A stretch of 64,000 bases of DNA from Durusdinium trenchii (GCA_963970005.1 CAXAMN010021361.1:3140089-3204088); one strand, 5' to 3'; positions 24,066 to 35,671 are shown, counted from the first letter of the stretch. The notes: generated by a model from the sequence alone, not told the origin. Made by a program: numbers and translations.

Positions 24066-25957
24066 CGTGTGTAATATTCTTGGCTCTCTACATGATTTGA
24101 CAAACGTCCTCAACCAACTCAGTTTGGGGGGTCTTCGGTGGCAATCAATGCCAGTCACTTTGAAGATCGGCTCCAAACCTCCGAGCCTGGTGCTCTTCGC
24201 ATGCAAGCCCGCGGTGCTGGCAACACCTCCAGCTCTAGCCATCACAGGGCACAAGAAACCGAAGAGTGCTTTAGGAGGCTTGACTGAGTGACTAAGTCAA
24301 TGGGTTACAAGTCAATGCCTTTCTCGGTGGTGAAACCCATCCACTTGCATGAGTGCAAGCAAATTCATGATAATGATACGTTCTCCTTCTTGCGTGTGGG
24401 GTTATTGGGCTGTGGTGCTGCCTTGCCATCAGACACCCCACAAAGCTTCCGCGAGAATTGCTGCAAGCCCTGGCAGCTTACCCTCTAACGGGATGATCGC
24501 ACCAGATTCACCGCCCTTTTTGCTGGACCTCTCTACGCTCTCCTTCCTGAATTTCCCCCTAGGCCCCCGATGTCTGCACTGCAGCAGTAGGCCCATGCAC
24601 CGTCGGCGGCCAGGGCTCCCCGCCACTCTTGCTTGAGAGGCTGCCACGTGTGCCACTCATCCAGACCATTGGTACAGTCCTTGGAGGCGTCGGGCGGCGC
24701 GTCGGACCGTTCTGCGCGTCAGTGACGGCAGCTAGAGACCAACACAAATGTAGAATCCACTGTTAAGGATGATGATTGAGCCTGGTTGGGGGAGAGGGTT
24801 CTTGGGCCAATCGAAATCTGCATGCACCCTGGCATCCCTCGTTGCTGAGGAGTGCTCACCTTTCCATCCAGGCAGCCACTGGTCGACCAAGTCGGCTTGT
24901 GGCCCTGTCTGAGTTTCCGAAACACCCTGAAAATCTCATCCTTCATCCAACTCAGCCCGCCTTCGATCGCCTCGAGGAACCAGCGATTTTTTCCAAGCCC
25001 AGGCACGTAGGGCAAGCTGAGCTCGCAAGAGCCACCTAAACCTCGCACCTCACAGCACCACCTGCCGCGCCGCGTGGCCGTGGTCGCCCGAGGAAAGGGT
25101 ATGGGATGAGCTGGTCGTCTCTGGGGGCACCGTCCAGACCCAAAACGAACGCGGTGAGAGATGTGGAACCGGCCCCTTTACGGTGTTTCACCGCATCCCT
25201 TTGAGCGAGAAACAGGAGTCACCGGCTTCGCTGCGCGGGGCTCCCGGCCTGGACTGGAGATCGGTCCACTCCGAGTCCTGTCCCTCACAGTTGAAGTTCA
25301 TGCACCCCACACCATACCTCACGCCTCAGCTCGATTGGGACAAAAGAAGCTAAGCTAGCTGAGAAGTGTTGTTGGTGTTGACGAGCGCAAGCCCCTGGAA
25401 ATTTGTAGCAGCACTGTAGCACTTATAGACGGACCTGGTCGTTCAGTTCTTCTTCCCATCCTGCCATGGGAATAAAAATTGCTTCTCTCCCTGTTCACGG
25501 ATCGATCACACCGATTTGTGGGGCGTTGAGGATGCGCAGAACTCACACGTACTGAAGCAGAAGATCAACGACAAACAAGGCAGAACACACGAAAAAAGAT
25601 GCCCCTGCAGCATGGGTGGCCACAAATACATTGGAATATCAGGTACCAATTCACTGAGGTTAACCGCCAGTGGCGTAAATCAAGGGGTTGCATGCACGCC
25701 TTTCCACCGCGCTCGTCACAATCATCTTCCACAACCTTTTGCAAGCTTCTCTTTCAAGGGCTTCATCCTCTATCCCAAAGGCCTGCCTAGGGCCTAGTGG
25801 ATCCTCGCTGCACCCCATTCACCACTGAGATGTCTCTGAAGCGACTACCTGGTCATGGCACACAGGACGCAGGGCCCTCGCCCAGGTCGCGAACCAAGGG
25901 GCAACAAAAGTCCATCTTCTCGCCGGACCAGTCGACCTCCCAGACTGCCAGCCCCGC
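18768..25957 (-). CDS. Secreted or surface protein with mucin-like Thr-Pro linker and W/Cys modules, multi-exon
   Basis: Six minus-strand exons with good splice signals are grouped here. Three carry a module of the form C-x-G-L-x(2)-W-x(3)-W-[SQ]-x(2)-K-x(2)-[FW]-C-C: GLAVWEVDWSGEKMDFCC, DCTNGLDEWHTWQPLKQEW and DCNADVEQWQEKWSDAK. One carries a run of TTLPP repeats. I recall such W...WS..K..WCC modules joined by Thr/Pro linkers from dinoflagellate extracellular proteins, but know no assigned function. Junctions between exons 23287, 19719 and 18841 are phase 0 and compatible; the junction between 24860 and 24711 is not, so exons are missing there or two genes are involved. No signal peptide or membrane segment was found. 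Grouping into one gene is inference. Confidence 0.55.
19435..19719 (-). CDS. Exon encoding TTLPP mucin-like repeats (contains assembly gap)
   Basis: Acceptor TGCCAG before GAAACCACA; the frame reads ETTTLKPLTTHMLR, then repeated TTLPP, then TTRPPTTQAVTQAV and TTSLKPVTSAPPK before GT donor GTCGGG. Dense Thr/Pro indicates an extended, probably O-glycosylated linker. Ten Ns at 19591-19600 interrupt the repeat, so the true copy number is unknown. Confidence 0.7.
19510..19690. repeat. 30-bp coding minisatellite with 10-N gap
   Basis: The plus strand repeats GTCGGCGGCAGGGTGGTTGG and GCGGCAGCGTC in about 30-bp units. It is the DNA form of the TTLPP repeat and contains the unknown bases 19591-19600. 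Confidence 0.85.
19720..23286. other. Intron-like, no exon resolved
   Basis: The gap lies between two exons of the secreted-protein locus. Long open frames on both strands (for example 20524-21225 minus) lack recognisable motifs. A GAG-rich minus-strand stretch at about 21990-22100 (GGEENNHSSEEVGRG) could be an exon but has no firm boundaries. Confidence 0.35.
23287..23475 (-). CDS. Exon, Pro/Gly/Ala-rich linker
   Basis: Acceptor GAAGAG before TTCTTGAAC and donor GAG/GTGGGG enclose 63 codons in phase 0. It opens FLNPSTMGDVLAQMFDDV and RAMPRRPK, a short amphipathic helix, then a PGPTSAGPSRPPGPARPG low-complexity linker. Confidence 0.65.
24029..24071. repeat. (TA)n(TG)n microsatellite
   Basis: A TA tract passing into a TG tract. 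A shorter copy lies at 23905-23926. Confidence 0.85.
24590..24711 (-). CDS. Exon with W/Cys module
   Basis: Acceptor CGCAG before AACGG; in the GC3-rich frame it reads RSDAPPDASKDCTNGLDEWH and TWQPLKQEW, with Cys-Cys further on. Another frame is open (Pro/Thr-rich), but its codon usage is poorer. The 3' boundary is uncertain; GT donors occur before GTGCAT and GTGCAG. Confidence 0.5.
24860..25021 (-). CDS. Exon, 54 codons, function unknown
   Basis: Acceptor TTGCGAG before CTCAGCTTG and canonical donor AAG/GTGAGC. The frame reads LSLPYVPGLGKNRWFLEAIE, then GGLSWMKDEIFRVFRKLRQ and GHKPTWSTSGCLDGK. Good codon bias and canonical ends make it a real exon; the domain is not recognised. Confidence 0.65.
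25853..25957 (-). CDS. Exon with W...WS..K...CC module
   Basis: Acceptor CAG before GCGGGGCTG; the frame reads AGLAVWEVDWSGEKMDFCC and then PLVRDLGEGPASC. A stop follows at 25853, or a GT donor after TCCTGT ends the exon just before it. The W-x(3)-W-S-x(2)-K-x(3)-C-C spacing matches the two other exons of this locus. Confidence 0.6.
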   Translation of the reverse strand, partial: AGLAVWEVDWSGEKMDFCCPLVRDLGEGPASCVP

Positions 25958-28900
25958 CTGAGGCGACGACCAGTTCCGCGCACCCACCAGTGGGGATGGA
26001 GGGTGCAACACATCCGTTGTTCCTCGACTGAGAAAGTCCGTTTTGAGGTTGTATGGCATCAGGGGATTTAATGCTGTCTGTCCTTGTCCTGAGAATCTGA
26101 TTGAGCAATCCCACTGACACCCTCCACCTCATCGCTTGAAAAGCCGAGACGTTTCTATGTCACCCCACGCCCCTTCGAGGCGAAGAAACTGCCCTCCCTC
26201 CGGTTCCCTCCCCTCACACGGCCTCGCAATCGAAGTTCTGGGGCGTGAGCTGCGATCGATGCATCGCCTCACCCGAGGGCGGAGGTCAAGCAGCGCCCGG
26301 TTTCTCGGTCGGGCGGACAGGTCGGTCGGACAGGTCGGTCGGACCCGCCAGAACCTGACAAGGTCAAAAAGCCTTGAGTGGGAGTTTCGGGTGTGGGGAT
26401 GCGGGGGGAGCGAAAAGCTGAGGTGAAGATCCCAAGAATGAAGAGTATGGTCCACCAGGGAGTCCACAATCGGGTGTGGCCCGGTCTGGCTGTGTGTTTC
26501 TGCATGCACATTCATGTATATAACTAACAAACGACTTGCCCCTTTTTGGTGGCAGCAGCTAGGGATTGCGGGTTCTCGTTTTGCTCGTATCTCCAAATAT
26601 AGCTGCTGGCTAGCTAGGCAGCTAGGCCAAGCAGGTTACCAAGCTCCACGGGCGATAATGCAAGTTCGAAAGCTGCAAGACCAAGCCAACCCACAAGTGG
26701 CTTTGAATCTCTTGACCCCAACAGCCTGCACCTTCGCTCTCACTCGACCATACTCTACCCGTTCCGCTTCAGCCCTGGAGCCTGGTTGATGGAGAGCACC
26801 AGGACCATGGTGAGGGTCATGCAGAAGCACAAAAAAACCACTGGGCCTCACATCCGGCGCTTAGCTCTTGCTCAGCCCACTGGGACGTTAAACCGATGAG
26901 GAACTGGTCTGGAGAACTTTCGTCCAAGAGCTTTGCTGTCTTTTCGGCTTACAGCAAGTGCAGTCAATGCGGTTGAAGAAGTTCAACTGAAGAAGCCATC
27001 AAAACAGTGATGTTGAGAGGAAGCTGAACAACAGATTCGGTGAAGAAAAATTCCGTTGCAGGTCAGAAACGTGTGGGGGTGAGCTCAAAAAAGGCTAAAG
27101 TCCAAATACACAAACAGACTGTAACATCACATATAATCACAGCAATGACAGCCCTCGAAAGGAAGGCTCTCCCAGCAGAAGTTGAGGCAAGGTGATGTTC
27201 CACCAGTTGAGTTCGGGCGTGCAACTTCGTTGCTGCCAAGCAGCTCCATCTGCTACATCCTTCGCCTGCCATGGGCGCAACTCACACCAAAAGATTTACA
27301 GTACAGTATCCAGGCATATCTTTACCGTTGGGTAAGCATCCTTCCACTGCGACCGATGCAGTTTTGATGGATCAGGTCAAGACCAGGGTGGTACGCAACA
27401 ACGACTGCATCCAACATATTGCCCTAGACTCCGCTAGCATACCTTATTCACAACTCAAGAACCTGCGATATGCCATGCCCTCCAACTCGGGCCACCGGGC
27501 CTGTGGCAGTAGAGCGGCTGTTCGGGGAGGAGTCCACTTGGGCCTCAGATCGTGCTGGTACCATTAGGATGAGCCCCCGCAAAGAAATACTTGAGGCCGA
27601 GGGTAGGTGATGAAAGCTAGCAGGGATGCATCCGTGTCAGTGGAGGCGAAGCGTACAGCGCCGTCCAGTGACAAAGGACTGGTGGGACATCAAGCGGAGT
27701 GAGGCAAATCTTTCATAGGCATGGGGCTGTTGGAGGGATGGTTCACAAGGTCTCGCTCATCAGGTAAAACGTTGTGAACATGTAAGACACACGAACAGCA
27801 ATGACACAGCCAACGTTAGCTTGTGAATCTGTGGAATCTGTTGCATCGTATCCCAAAACCTCCACGGAGGAGTTGAACCAAAGTGGCTGCCATAAGAGGT
27901 GTCCAAGAGGTGTCCCAGAGGCGTCCCAGGGGGGAGTTGAACCCGCGGGGGGGGGGGCCCTCTACATATGAAGTTTTCACGTGATGCGGCGATCTCGAGG
28001 ATTCCAGCCCCTCACTTGCTAAAGCAAGGACAACTCCAGCTAGCTGGTGCTACAAGTAGCTTTCGTGATGTGTGTGTGTGTGTGTGACCGTGTGTGTGTG
28101 TGTGTGTTTTGGTGCTTTCTTTCGTCACAATGCTCGTCGCCCAGCGGCATAGTGCACCCGGGACTGGCGTGAGCTCGAAGCGGGTGCCTACGCGGCCATG
28201 GCGGCGAACGGGGGCGGGGGAAGGCCTGCAATCAAGTGAATTGAGGTGAATTCATTTGCAGTCTCCCTCTGTTTCCTTTCCTTTTTGGCCATAAAGGCGC
28301 ACAAAAGCGCTTCCTTTCGAAGCACCGCACTGCACAACGGGGAACTCGCGAACGATCCAGCTGTGGTGGGAGTGCCGTGCCAAGGTTGCACGGAACCCCC
28401 AACCTCACCAGTTCCATGAATGGTCCATGAACAATACACCAGACAATCAGTGAGGCAGCACATACAAACAGCATAACTTCTCAAGTTGATCAACCCCAAG
28501 TACATAATCTCGGTGGAGCTTGCTATTGATGCTTACTTTCGTCTGCTTTGCTGATGAGGGTAAAGACCTTGGCGACAGGCATTGGTTCGATGTGTGTGCA
28601 TATATACAAAAAATGCATGTGTGTGTGTTGTGCAAATTCTGGTGTGTTTCCACAGCCCACGAATGTGTGTCTCTAAGTCAAACAAGTTTTGCCTGAAGCT
28701 TTCCCTGGAGCTTTGCGGTGCTACCCACCAATGCTTTCCAAATTGCACCTCATTCCAGCCCGCTTCTTCCAAGAAATGCATTTGATTCCCAGTGGTTTGT
28801 TCACACCCATTGACCCACAAACCGATGAGGTGGCCAAATGTTCGAGGTCTCGTGCCTCTGCCCCGTCTGCTCGGTGCGTTCGCTCAGCGATGTGGGCAGC

Positions 28901-29367
28901 GTGGGAGTGAGAAATCCATTCGACGGGGTGCGATCCATGAAGGCCAGGGGTGCCCAGGGACTGAAAACCACCCCGACATGTGACCCCTGGTTGTTATTTT
29001 GGGTAGAGAATGCTGCGCAATGCTGTGGGGGGAGAGGGAATTGAGGGGGCATGGTCTGGAAAACGAAGTATCATCCATTCACTATGCATGCCACCAACAA
29101 ATGTCAATGGATGTATGTAAGGTAAACCAACAAGAATTCTGTCCGTGAAAACATGATGGGAATGGGAAGCAAACAAACCTCCAAAGCCTCCATAAAATAC
29201 AGTGTTTCCAGCCCCAGCCACTCCTTTTCAATGGTTCCTCCCCGTTTTGCGACCAACCCCACTTCCACTTGGACACACACATAACACACCCAGGGTCGCC
29301 AAGGCTGACGTGACTTGGTTTGATCAACTAGTTAGCCTCCCCCGACTTCCCGTAGGATGGGTCTGGG
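25958..29367. other. No gene resolved; TG microsatellites
   Basis: TG tracts lie at 28069-28109 and CA-rich spots near 28610. Possible minus-strand exon snippets are SLIVWCIVHGPFMEL before GTGAGG (28411-28455) and a GC-rich frame after a GATTGCAG acceptor (28120-28215). Neither can be tied to a family. A G11 run lies at about 27944-27956. Confidence 0.3.
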
Positions 29368-29660
29368 TTAATGAAACGTTTTGAAGATCTGTAGGCGGTC
29401 GACGATATCCTGCAAAGTGCCACCACCGCCGGCCCGGCTCACAGGGCCTTCTGCACCGAGTTCGGTACCGATTTCGGTACGGACCAAAAAGCTCATGCCT
29501 TGGACTTCAGCGGTCGCATGTAGCGTGGAACATGCCCAGGGGCTTGTCCAGAAGGACTGCCTTGAGCTCCTCCGGCAGCTGCTGGTTTCGGCTTGGGCGC
29601 CGATGGTGCGGGAGAAGCCTTGTAGGCGGATTGGGACACCTGCGGCCGCAAAGAGTGGGG
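29368..29660 (-). CDS. C-terminal exon of unknown protein, with apparent frameshift
   Basis: After acceptor GATGCAG the frame reads PHSLRPQVSQSAYKA, an Ala/Pro-rich linker and HVPRYMRPLKSKA, then stops at TGA 29493-29495. In the next frame an equally good coding stretch begins exactly there: MSFLVRTEIGTELGAEG, GGGGTLQDIVDRLQIF and KTFH, with stop TAA at 29368-29370. One added base at about 29494 would make a single exon. Either the assembly has a one-base error, or the gene is broken, or two exons abut. The family is not recognised; the basic PRYMRP tail is reminiscent of RNA-associated proteins, but that is weak. Confidence 0.45.
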
Positions 29661-30129
29661 CTGCATCGCCTCGTTCCAGGGATTAAACACGTGCAAAAAC
29701 ATCACCACAACTGGACGTGTCTGAAAAAGTGCTTTCTTTAGAGCTTCCTCATTGTGTTCGACCAAGGGCGAGTTGGAGTTCTTTAGTTACTATTTTTGTC
29801 ATGCCGAATAAGTGAAGTATATATATTCTTGGAACTAGCAATTGTAATGCGAAAGAAATATACGTACTGTACGGTATCCAGTATCTTACAGTATATAAAT
29901 GACACCACGTGATTCATTGATTTTCGAGTTTGTTATGATTTTTTTAGTTGAGTTGATAGATCTTTATGTTTTCTAATTGACTTATTAATATTTAAAAGTC
30001 ACAATTGCGTAACAAAGGGATATCATGCTTAAGGGGCTTTCGGCTGCAGGGAAAGCACTCCGTCTTTTTTGGGAAGACTCTTTTCATGTTTGACCAGTTT
30101 GATCGTGCTTTTTTGTCCTGGAGTTGGCT
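29661..30129. other. AT-rich spacer
   Basis: AT-rich sequence with TA stretches near 29817 and 29890. No gene is seen. Confidence 0.4.
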
Positions 30130-30510
30130 CTCCTCTGCTTTTCCGTTATCTTTCTGTACCTTTGTTGCGGCGACGCGGTCTTCAGCGCACTGATCACACG
30201 ATCTGGATCCGTTCGTGCTTCTGGCTTTTACTTCGGACGGCGCTGTCGGCGGTTCTGATCAGCTGGCAGGATTCACACTTTCACAGCTCCATCTTCCACA
30301 GGTGGAAGCAGGTTCGGGCTGCAGCGAGCGCAGTCTACGTGCTTGCCCAGCTCAGCTTTTCTACCCTTCTTCCAGGTCTTGACCAGACCTCTCAGCAAGC
30401 GGAACTCTACGCAGTATTCTTAGCCTGGCTAGCTACAAGCGGAGATATCGTCATCGCTTCCGATTGTCAAAACTTTGTCCAGATGGCCAAACAGTCTGCA
30501 TGTTCTTTGG
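30130..30510 (+). mobile_element. Non-LTR retrotransposon remnant, RNase H domain
   Basis: Plus-strand frames contain an RNase H signature. FTSDGA at about 30227-30244 would hold the first catalytic Asp. In another frame, LDQTSQQAELYAVF at about 30380-30420 holds the catalytic Glu, and GDIVIASDCQNFV at about 30440-30480 holds the next Asp. The change of frame between the first and second motif shows decay. Upstream sequence (30000-30190) may be the end of the reverse transcriptase, but no motif was found. LINE-type elements with C-terminal RNase H fit; the clade is undetermined. Confidence 0.6.
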
Positions 30511-30919
30511 CCTCTTCTCCTCCCACAGGCGCCTTGTTGGCATCATACCCGCTCCGCCGTTGCTCCCGGTTCTGTTGCGCCTGCTTGGCCGCCGACGTGG
30601 CCGGCGCTGCGCCTAGGCCCCCAGCAGGCGCACCAGCGGCCGCCGCGGCGGGGCGGCGGCGGATGCCCGTGCCCTGCGGCCAAGCTTTGACCAAAGGGAT
30701 GGGCACAGGCATAGGGAACACTACCAAGGGATCCATAAGGGATCCACGCGACAGCTAACGTCGCTGCGTAGTTACCCAAGTGTCACTCAAGTGGACCTGG
30801 CTAGACCATCTAAGGGACCGAGACGGGTGTTCACTCGCGATTGCACAAAATGACAAGGATGGAGAAATCCGCCCCCTGGCTCTCGCTGTTCTCGCCTCCC
30901 AGGCGGGCATGGGCTCGCC

Positions 30920-31000
30920 CTTCTGAAGCTTTTGGATGCGGCGGACCTTGCCGGTAGTGAGGTTGGTCTGGGAGCCCACGGTCTCGCTTTCAAAGTGAAC
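30920..31000 (-). CDS. WWE domain exon B
   Basis: Acceptor TCCCAG before GTTCACTTT; reads VHFESETVGSQTNLTTGKV and RRIQKLQK, finishing the WWE fold. The donor was not fixed; the frame stays open into 30755. Confidence 0.7.
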
Positions 31001-32379
31001 CTGGGAGCAGGCTGCTTCAGCTGACACATGAGGGTGGAAGAGGTCAAGCATCCCATTGGACAGGCACATCTGATTCCTCAACCTCACCCCTACAAGGTTT
31101 GAATATCAAGAATCTTCTTGGCGACCGACCTCGAAGTCATAGCGCCCCAAGGTGTAGCGCAACGGTGCGTCCGTGGCGCCGTAGTAGGGCTCATTGCCTG
31201 GCATCCATGGGCTCCAGCCCTTCTCCAGCTCGATGACCCACTGAGAGTCGCCTTCATAGCCCTTGGTGCACTTCGCGCTAGTGGCCAGGAAGTAGCAGGT
31301 CGGCAGGTTGCTGTCAGCCTGGCCGAACCGGTTCTAGTGTGGGGCTGGTGACCAGGCTTCTGCCATCGAAGGGACATCTTCACATGGAGGGTCCCAAAAG
31401 AAGGGAACAAGGAGATTGCATCGTCTTCATCTACTGCGCGCAAGACGAAATCCCACCGAACCTAACCAATCCAACACAGCCTATGACATTTGCTGTTGGA
31501 TTTAATGCCTTTGGATTTTGTCAGCCAGCTTTGGATCTTGCTTCTTCTTTTGTGCCTCTTCCCGGTCCACCCAGGTGCTCCTCTTGTGCGCCTTGATGTG
31601 CGCCTGCTCAACCTCATTCACCTCCTCTTCCTCAACGTTCTCCACGGCGGCCATGGCGTCTCCACCCACACAACGCGCAACACAAGATGGTCCAGTGACA
31701 CAGCTTGAGCACCAATCTCGCGAACGAGCGCTATGGAACCTGGAGTATGGAACTCGGCCACTGTTGATAAGACCAGAGCTTTTCAACATCTCAAAAAAGG
31801 ATCACCGGAAGCAGCTTCCATGCAAAACTGACCAAGTTCCATACAGTCGAGATCTAATCGGTCCACACCCTCTGAAATACTCAGAATCTGTAGATTCAAA
31901 TGGGCCCTTGAAGCACCAGTTTCCTTTACTACGAACAGGTGGTTTCCGCTTGACAACTTGAATGACTAGTTCAGGGAGTTCTACTAAACACCCAAACCAC
32001 ATGTTCCAAGCATGGCCGCAAGCGGCCGAAGCGACTCCGACCACGTCTCTGCCATTGGGCTCTTGGCTTCGAGAGGCGGCGGGTCGTATGTGTAGCTCTC
32101 TCTCTCTCTACATGTAGACGGCACAACACACACCAAAACAAAAATGATCCAAAAAATTAACCAAGTCCAAAGTATTGGAAGGCGTTTCTATCTACTAGCT
32201 GGTCATCATCCAAAGTCTTCGACATGTGCTCATCTGTTCCAGGTGCCCTTGCACTCACTCACTCTGCGGTAGGTCCCGAGTGCTGCCTGTGCTTCCGGCC
32301 GAAGGAGCATCCGCGCGCTTTCGCCACGCTCGGCATGCTCGACTGCCACGCGCTTGGAATCCACTTTCTCTACCACATC
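30920..32379 (-). CDS. WWE-domain protein gene, multi-exon
   Basis: Two exons joined in phase (31130-31333 and 30920-31000) form a WWE-like domain. It contains SQWVIELEKGWSPW, an RYTLGRYDFE/VHF strand pair across the intron, and SQTNLTTGKVRRIQKL. Trp-x(7)-Gly-Trp, the Y-F strand, Q-x-N and T-G-K-x-R-R-I are the positions the family conserves. WWE domains bind (iso-)ADP-ribose and sit in ubiquitin or ADP-ribosylation proteins; the partner domain is not visible. Two further exons upstream (31509-31654 and 32263-32379) are assigned by proximity. Junction phases between 31509 and 31333 do not match, so at least one exon is missing. No protein end was fixed. Confidence 0.6.
31130..31333 (-). CDS. 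WWE domain exon A
   Basis: Acceptor CACTAG before AACCGGTTC; donor GAG/GTCGGT; 68 codons, phase 0 at both ends. Readable segments are NRFGQADSNLPTCYFLATS, then GDSQWVIELEKGWSPWMPG and RYTLGRYDFE. Confidence 0.75.
31509..31654 (-). CDS. Probable first coding exon of WWE locus
   Basis: An ATG in good context (GCCATGG) starts MAAVENVEEEEVNEVEQAH, then IKAHKRSTWVDREEAQ and KKKQDPKLADKIQ. A GC donor (AG/GCATTA) can close it. Acidic then basic charge clustering suggests a disordered, possibly nuclear N-terminus. Confidence 0.5.
32263..32379 (-). CDS. Exon, 39 codons, upstream part of WWE locus
   Basis: Acceptor GCCCCAG before GATGTGGTA and canonical donor AGA/GTGAGT. The frame reads DVVEKVDSKRVAVEHAERG, then ESARMLLRPEAQAALGTYRR. 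Charged and helical, it is not recognised, but the splice signals are textbook and third positions GC-rich. Confidence 0.65.
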
Positions 32380-35300
32380 CTGGGGCACGAAACGGAAGCA
32401 GGACGTGACAAAATAAAGGGCAAGCTAAAACTTGTGCCTCCACCTCTTGAAGAACAACCCATTCCCAAAAGGGCTCCCGGGCTCTGCAGAACAAAGTGGG
32501 AAAAAGGAATGGATCTCCTCAACCTGCTTCCGGAACCCTGGTTTTGGCGACCAGAAGCGGAAAGTCTCTTACAGTAAATCATGCTCGGCATTCATGCTCT
32601 GGGTGCTTACAGTCCGGGCACTTGCTAATCCGAAAAGGGGAGGATTCAACAGGTTGCACATTTACGCTACACTTCTCACCACTGACATATCAATTGCATA
32701 TGAACCTTTGTCAGTAGACCATCGTAACCCATTGGCCAATCTTCAGCTGCTTTGTGAACAACTTAAGCTACAAGCTATAAAATCTCTTTCAAAATATTGA
32801 ATATGCAGGTATACACACAGATTTATATAAATATAGATAGATAGATAGATAGATATACGGTATGTGTGTGTGTAACTATGTAAAGAAATAGGGAGAGAGA
32901 GAGAGAGAGATCTGTGTGTGTGTGCCTTCAATTATGCATCCATATATATATATATAGATATGTACCTGTTCGTTGGAGTGTGTGCGCGGTCGCATCGGCG
33001 CACGCGAGACGCATGTGCCCCCACTGAGGGTGGTGGAAACCCTACGACGTGGTCCGGCGCTCTTAGCCAAGCCAAGCGGCACCAGTGTGGACCGTGAAGC
33101 AAGACTGGGCCGTTGGACCGCGCCGCGTGCGATCCGTGCGATCGTGCGTTCGCGAAACGCTGGTGGCTCGACTGGCATTTCAGGTGCAAAATCCCGTTTG
33201 GCCTGCCTTTCGGGCACACTCCTCCCGAGACACAGACATATGCGGGACGGATGAAGCTAATTGAACTCGGTTATGAGCCACCCTGACATTTCCAGGACCT
33301 CTCTCCAATAGAGAATTTTACATATATCTATATATATGGCATTATATGGCCACATTGTCACTGGCGGTTCTTCTCCATTAGAGTCATTAGAGGTTGTGGT
33401 CAAAAAGCTGCTCGAGGAAGCACCATTACATGTGCTCATCTGATCATAACCCCAAGAAACCTCGAGATCGTTGCACACATCACGCCATCACGAAGAAACC
33501 AAACAAACACACTACTCCTGGTGCGTTCTCCCTGGATCTTCGGTGCATCGCGGGCGGCTGAGGCCCCCCACGGGGCCACAGAGAACGCGCCCCACACTTT
33601 GCCCCATGTCCTCGCGAATCGAGGGTCTCATGCTTTCGCGACTTTGGGCATGTCTAAAGGCCCAGCCTGAGTCACTCTGGGTGGGAAACATCGGCAACAG
33701 CTGTTTCCCAAAGGGTTCATAAGGGTCCCAAGCCACCCACGAGCAGTTGGTGGTCCATGCACACCCATGGGCCTCGCAATTAGCAACCCAGGAAAAACAA
33801 GAGCGCAAAGGAGTAGCCACGCCACTCCGCCCCGAGAACAGTTGATGGGAACGCCTATACATCAGCCCCTGGTCCCTTCAGCGTATCCACCAACCTCGCC
33901 TGGATCGATCATGCAGGATAAACACCTCGGTTCACCTTACGAATTCCATAAGAACACCATAGCAACCCGGTGCCCTTGAGCCGAACATCATGGGCCAGGC
34001 AAAACATCCAACAACGGCGCGCTGTTATATACTCTCTCACACCAGGGCGGCCAGGGCGACCTAACCGGTTTACGGAATGCCACCAACATGGTCGGGGGCG
34101 GAAGAACTTGGATTCTTTCCCTTGAAGTGCCGCAACTTGTCTAGAGTTGGGGGGGGGCTCCTGGGATGGGATTGCCCAAGTTTGACAGCTGCATCTCCAC
34201 CCGAAGATTGACCGGAGGGAATGGCCCTTTTCGTTAGCCCTTTTTGTCCCAAATGGCCCACACCAACATGGGATGGGGTTTGGCCGCCTGCCACTGCCCG
34301 TTTTTGAATCAACATGTGCTCTCCGCAAACTGTGCGGTATATTCTCACCACTGCAGCCACTGAAGCCCCGTTGCTCACCAATCGGACTGACAAAAAAGGA
34401 AAACAATTGCACTTCTGAAAAAGTTGCTAACTGCAAAGCACTTTCCGCCCGTTTTCCCTGGAGCACAGCCAGCACACACATTGGCAAACAACAACACTCA
34501 CCAGCGGCTGGAGCACAGCCTGCGCAGGTCATTGGTTCAACGTGAGACTCTGGAAAGTTGCCGTTCTATGAGTTTATGGAGTGATGAATGGATCAGATTC
34601 AGATTGGATTAGATTGGAGCAAGACAGGATGCGATATTCAAACACAGTAGATAAACAGAAAGAAGGAAGACAAATCGATCCATGGATGGATTGATGGATA
34701 GATCATCATGGATAGATTCAGACATGGATCATCGGATCAATCAATGGACCAAAAAAGGGAATAGTCTCCTGTAACGTGTTGCTCTTGGGCTCCAACATGC
34801 TCCAACCTTCGGACACCAAAGCCCTCGCTGCCTTTGACGCACGACGCCCAGTCCCTCACGCACGACGCCCGTCTTTTTTCGTGCGGCGATCCAACACGGG
34901 TAACTTCTACATACCTGGTCATTACTCTGCTGCTCTTGGTCAAGAGCAATAGCATGCAGAACTGTTGTTCCTTTCCAGCTAATTCGAGACCGTCCAGTCG
35001 ACCAGTCAGGGAAGCAACAGCCGTTCCAGGAACGGTGGAGTTACGACCTCGGCGGCAAACATAGGTGGCAGCTGGCCGAAAGAGCGCGAAAGTGGCCGGT
35101 GATGAAAAACGACTGGGACCAGTTTAGAAATCTTTAGCGCCTGGAGTGACAGGCACTGTTGGAAGGGTCAAACCGTCAAACCAATGACTTGCAAGTCATC
35201 CTCAAGTATGCAGATGAAACATGTTCTATTGGCCCTCCGCTAGGCCAGCCGCTGGCATGGAGATTGAAACAATTGAAGGATGAATCACCTGGTCTCTGTC

Positions 35301-35671
35301 ATCGATAAGCCCCGACCAGCTGCTCAAAGACACAACACAGGGCATAGCATTTCAAACCGACCTATCCTTTCCCAGGCCTTTCCCGTGCCCAGTACCTTAC
35401 TTCAGTACTCTAACTCTTCAAATCCTGGTCTCAAGCCCACTTTGCCCCAACGCATTCTTCCCGCCGAGGATCCCCTTGGGCCAGCTCACAGCTCATCTTT
35501 GGGCGCATGCATCGGGGCGATGCACTCGCAAACGTTCTTTGACTCCTGATCGGCTCCCCACTTCGAGACGGATGGGAATCACTTAAACCTCTGGAGCACA
35601 TGAGGACCAGAACAAGCACACAACCTAGTGATCTCAAATATTTTTTCGGAAGGAAGCCTTCAATCCAGTCT
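32380..35671. other. No gene resolved; microsatellites
   Basis: ATAG, TG and GA microsatellites lie at 32834-32913 and a TA tract near 32943-32957. Minus-strand frames with exon-like composition occur at about 33010-33175 and 33540-33640 (SRESMRPSIREDMGQSVGRV), without firm splice ends. A GATG/ATGGAT-rich stretch lies at 34600-34740. Confidence 0.3.
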
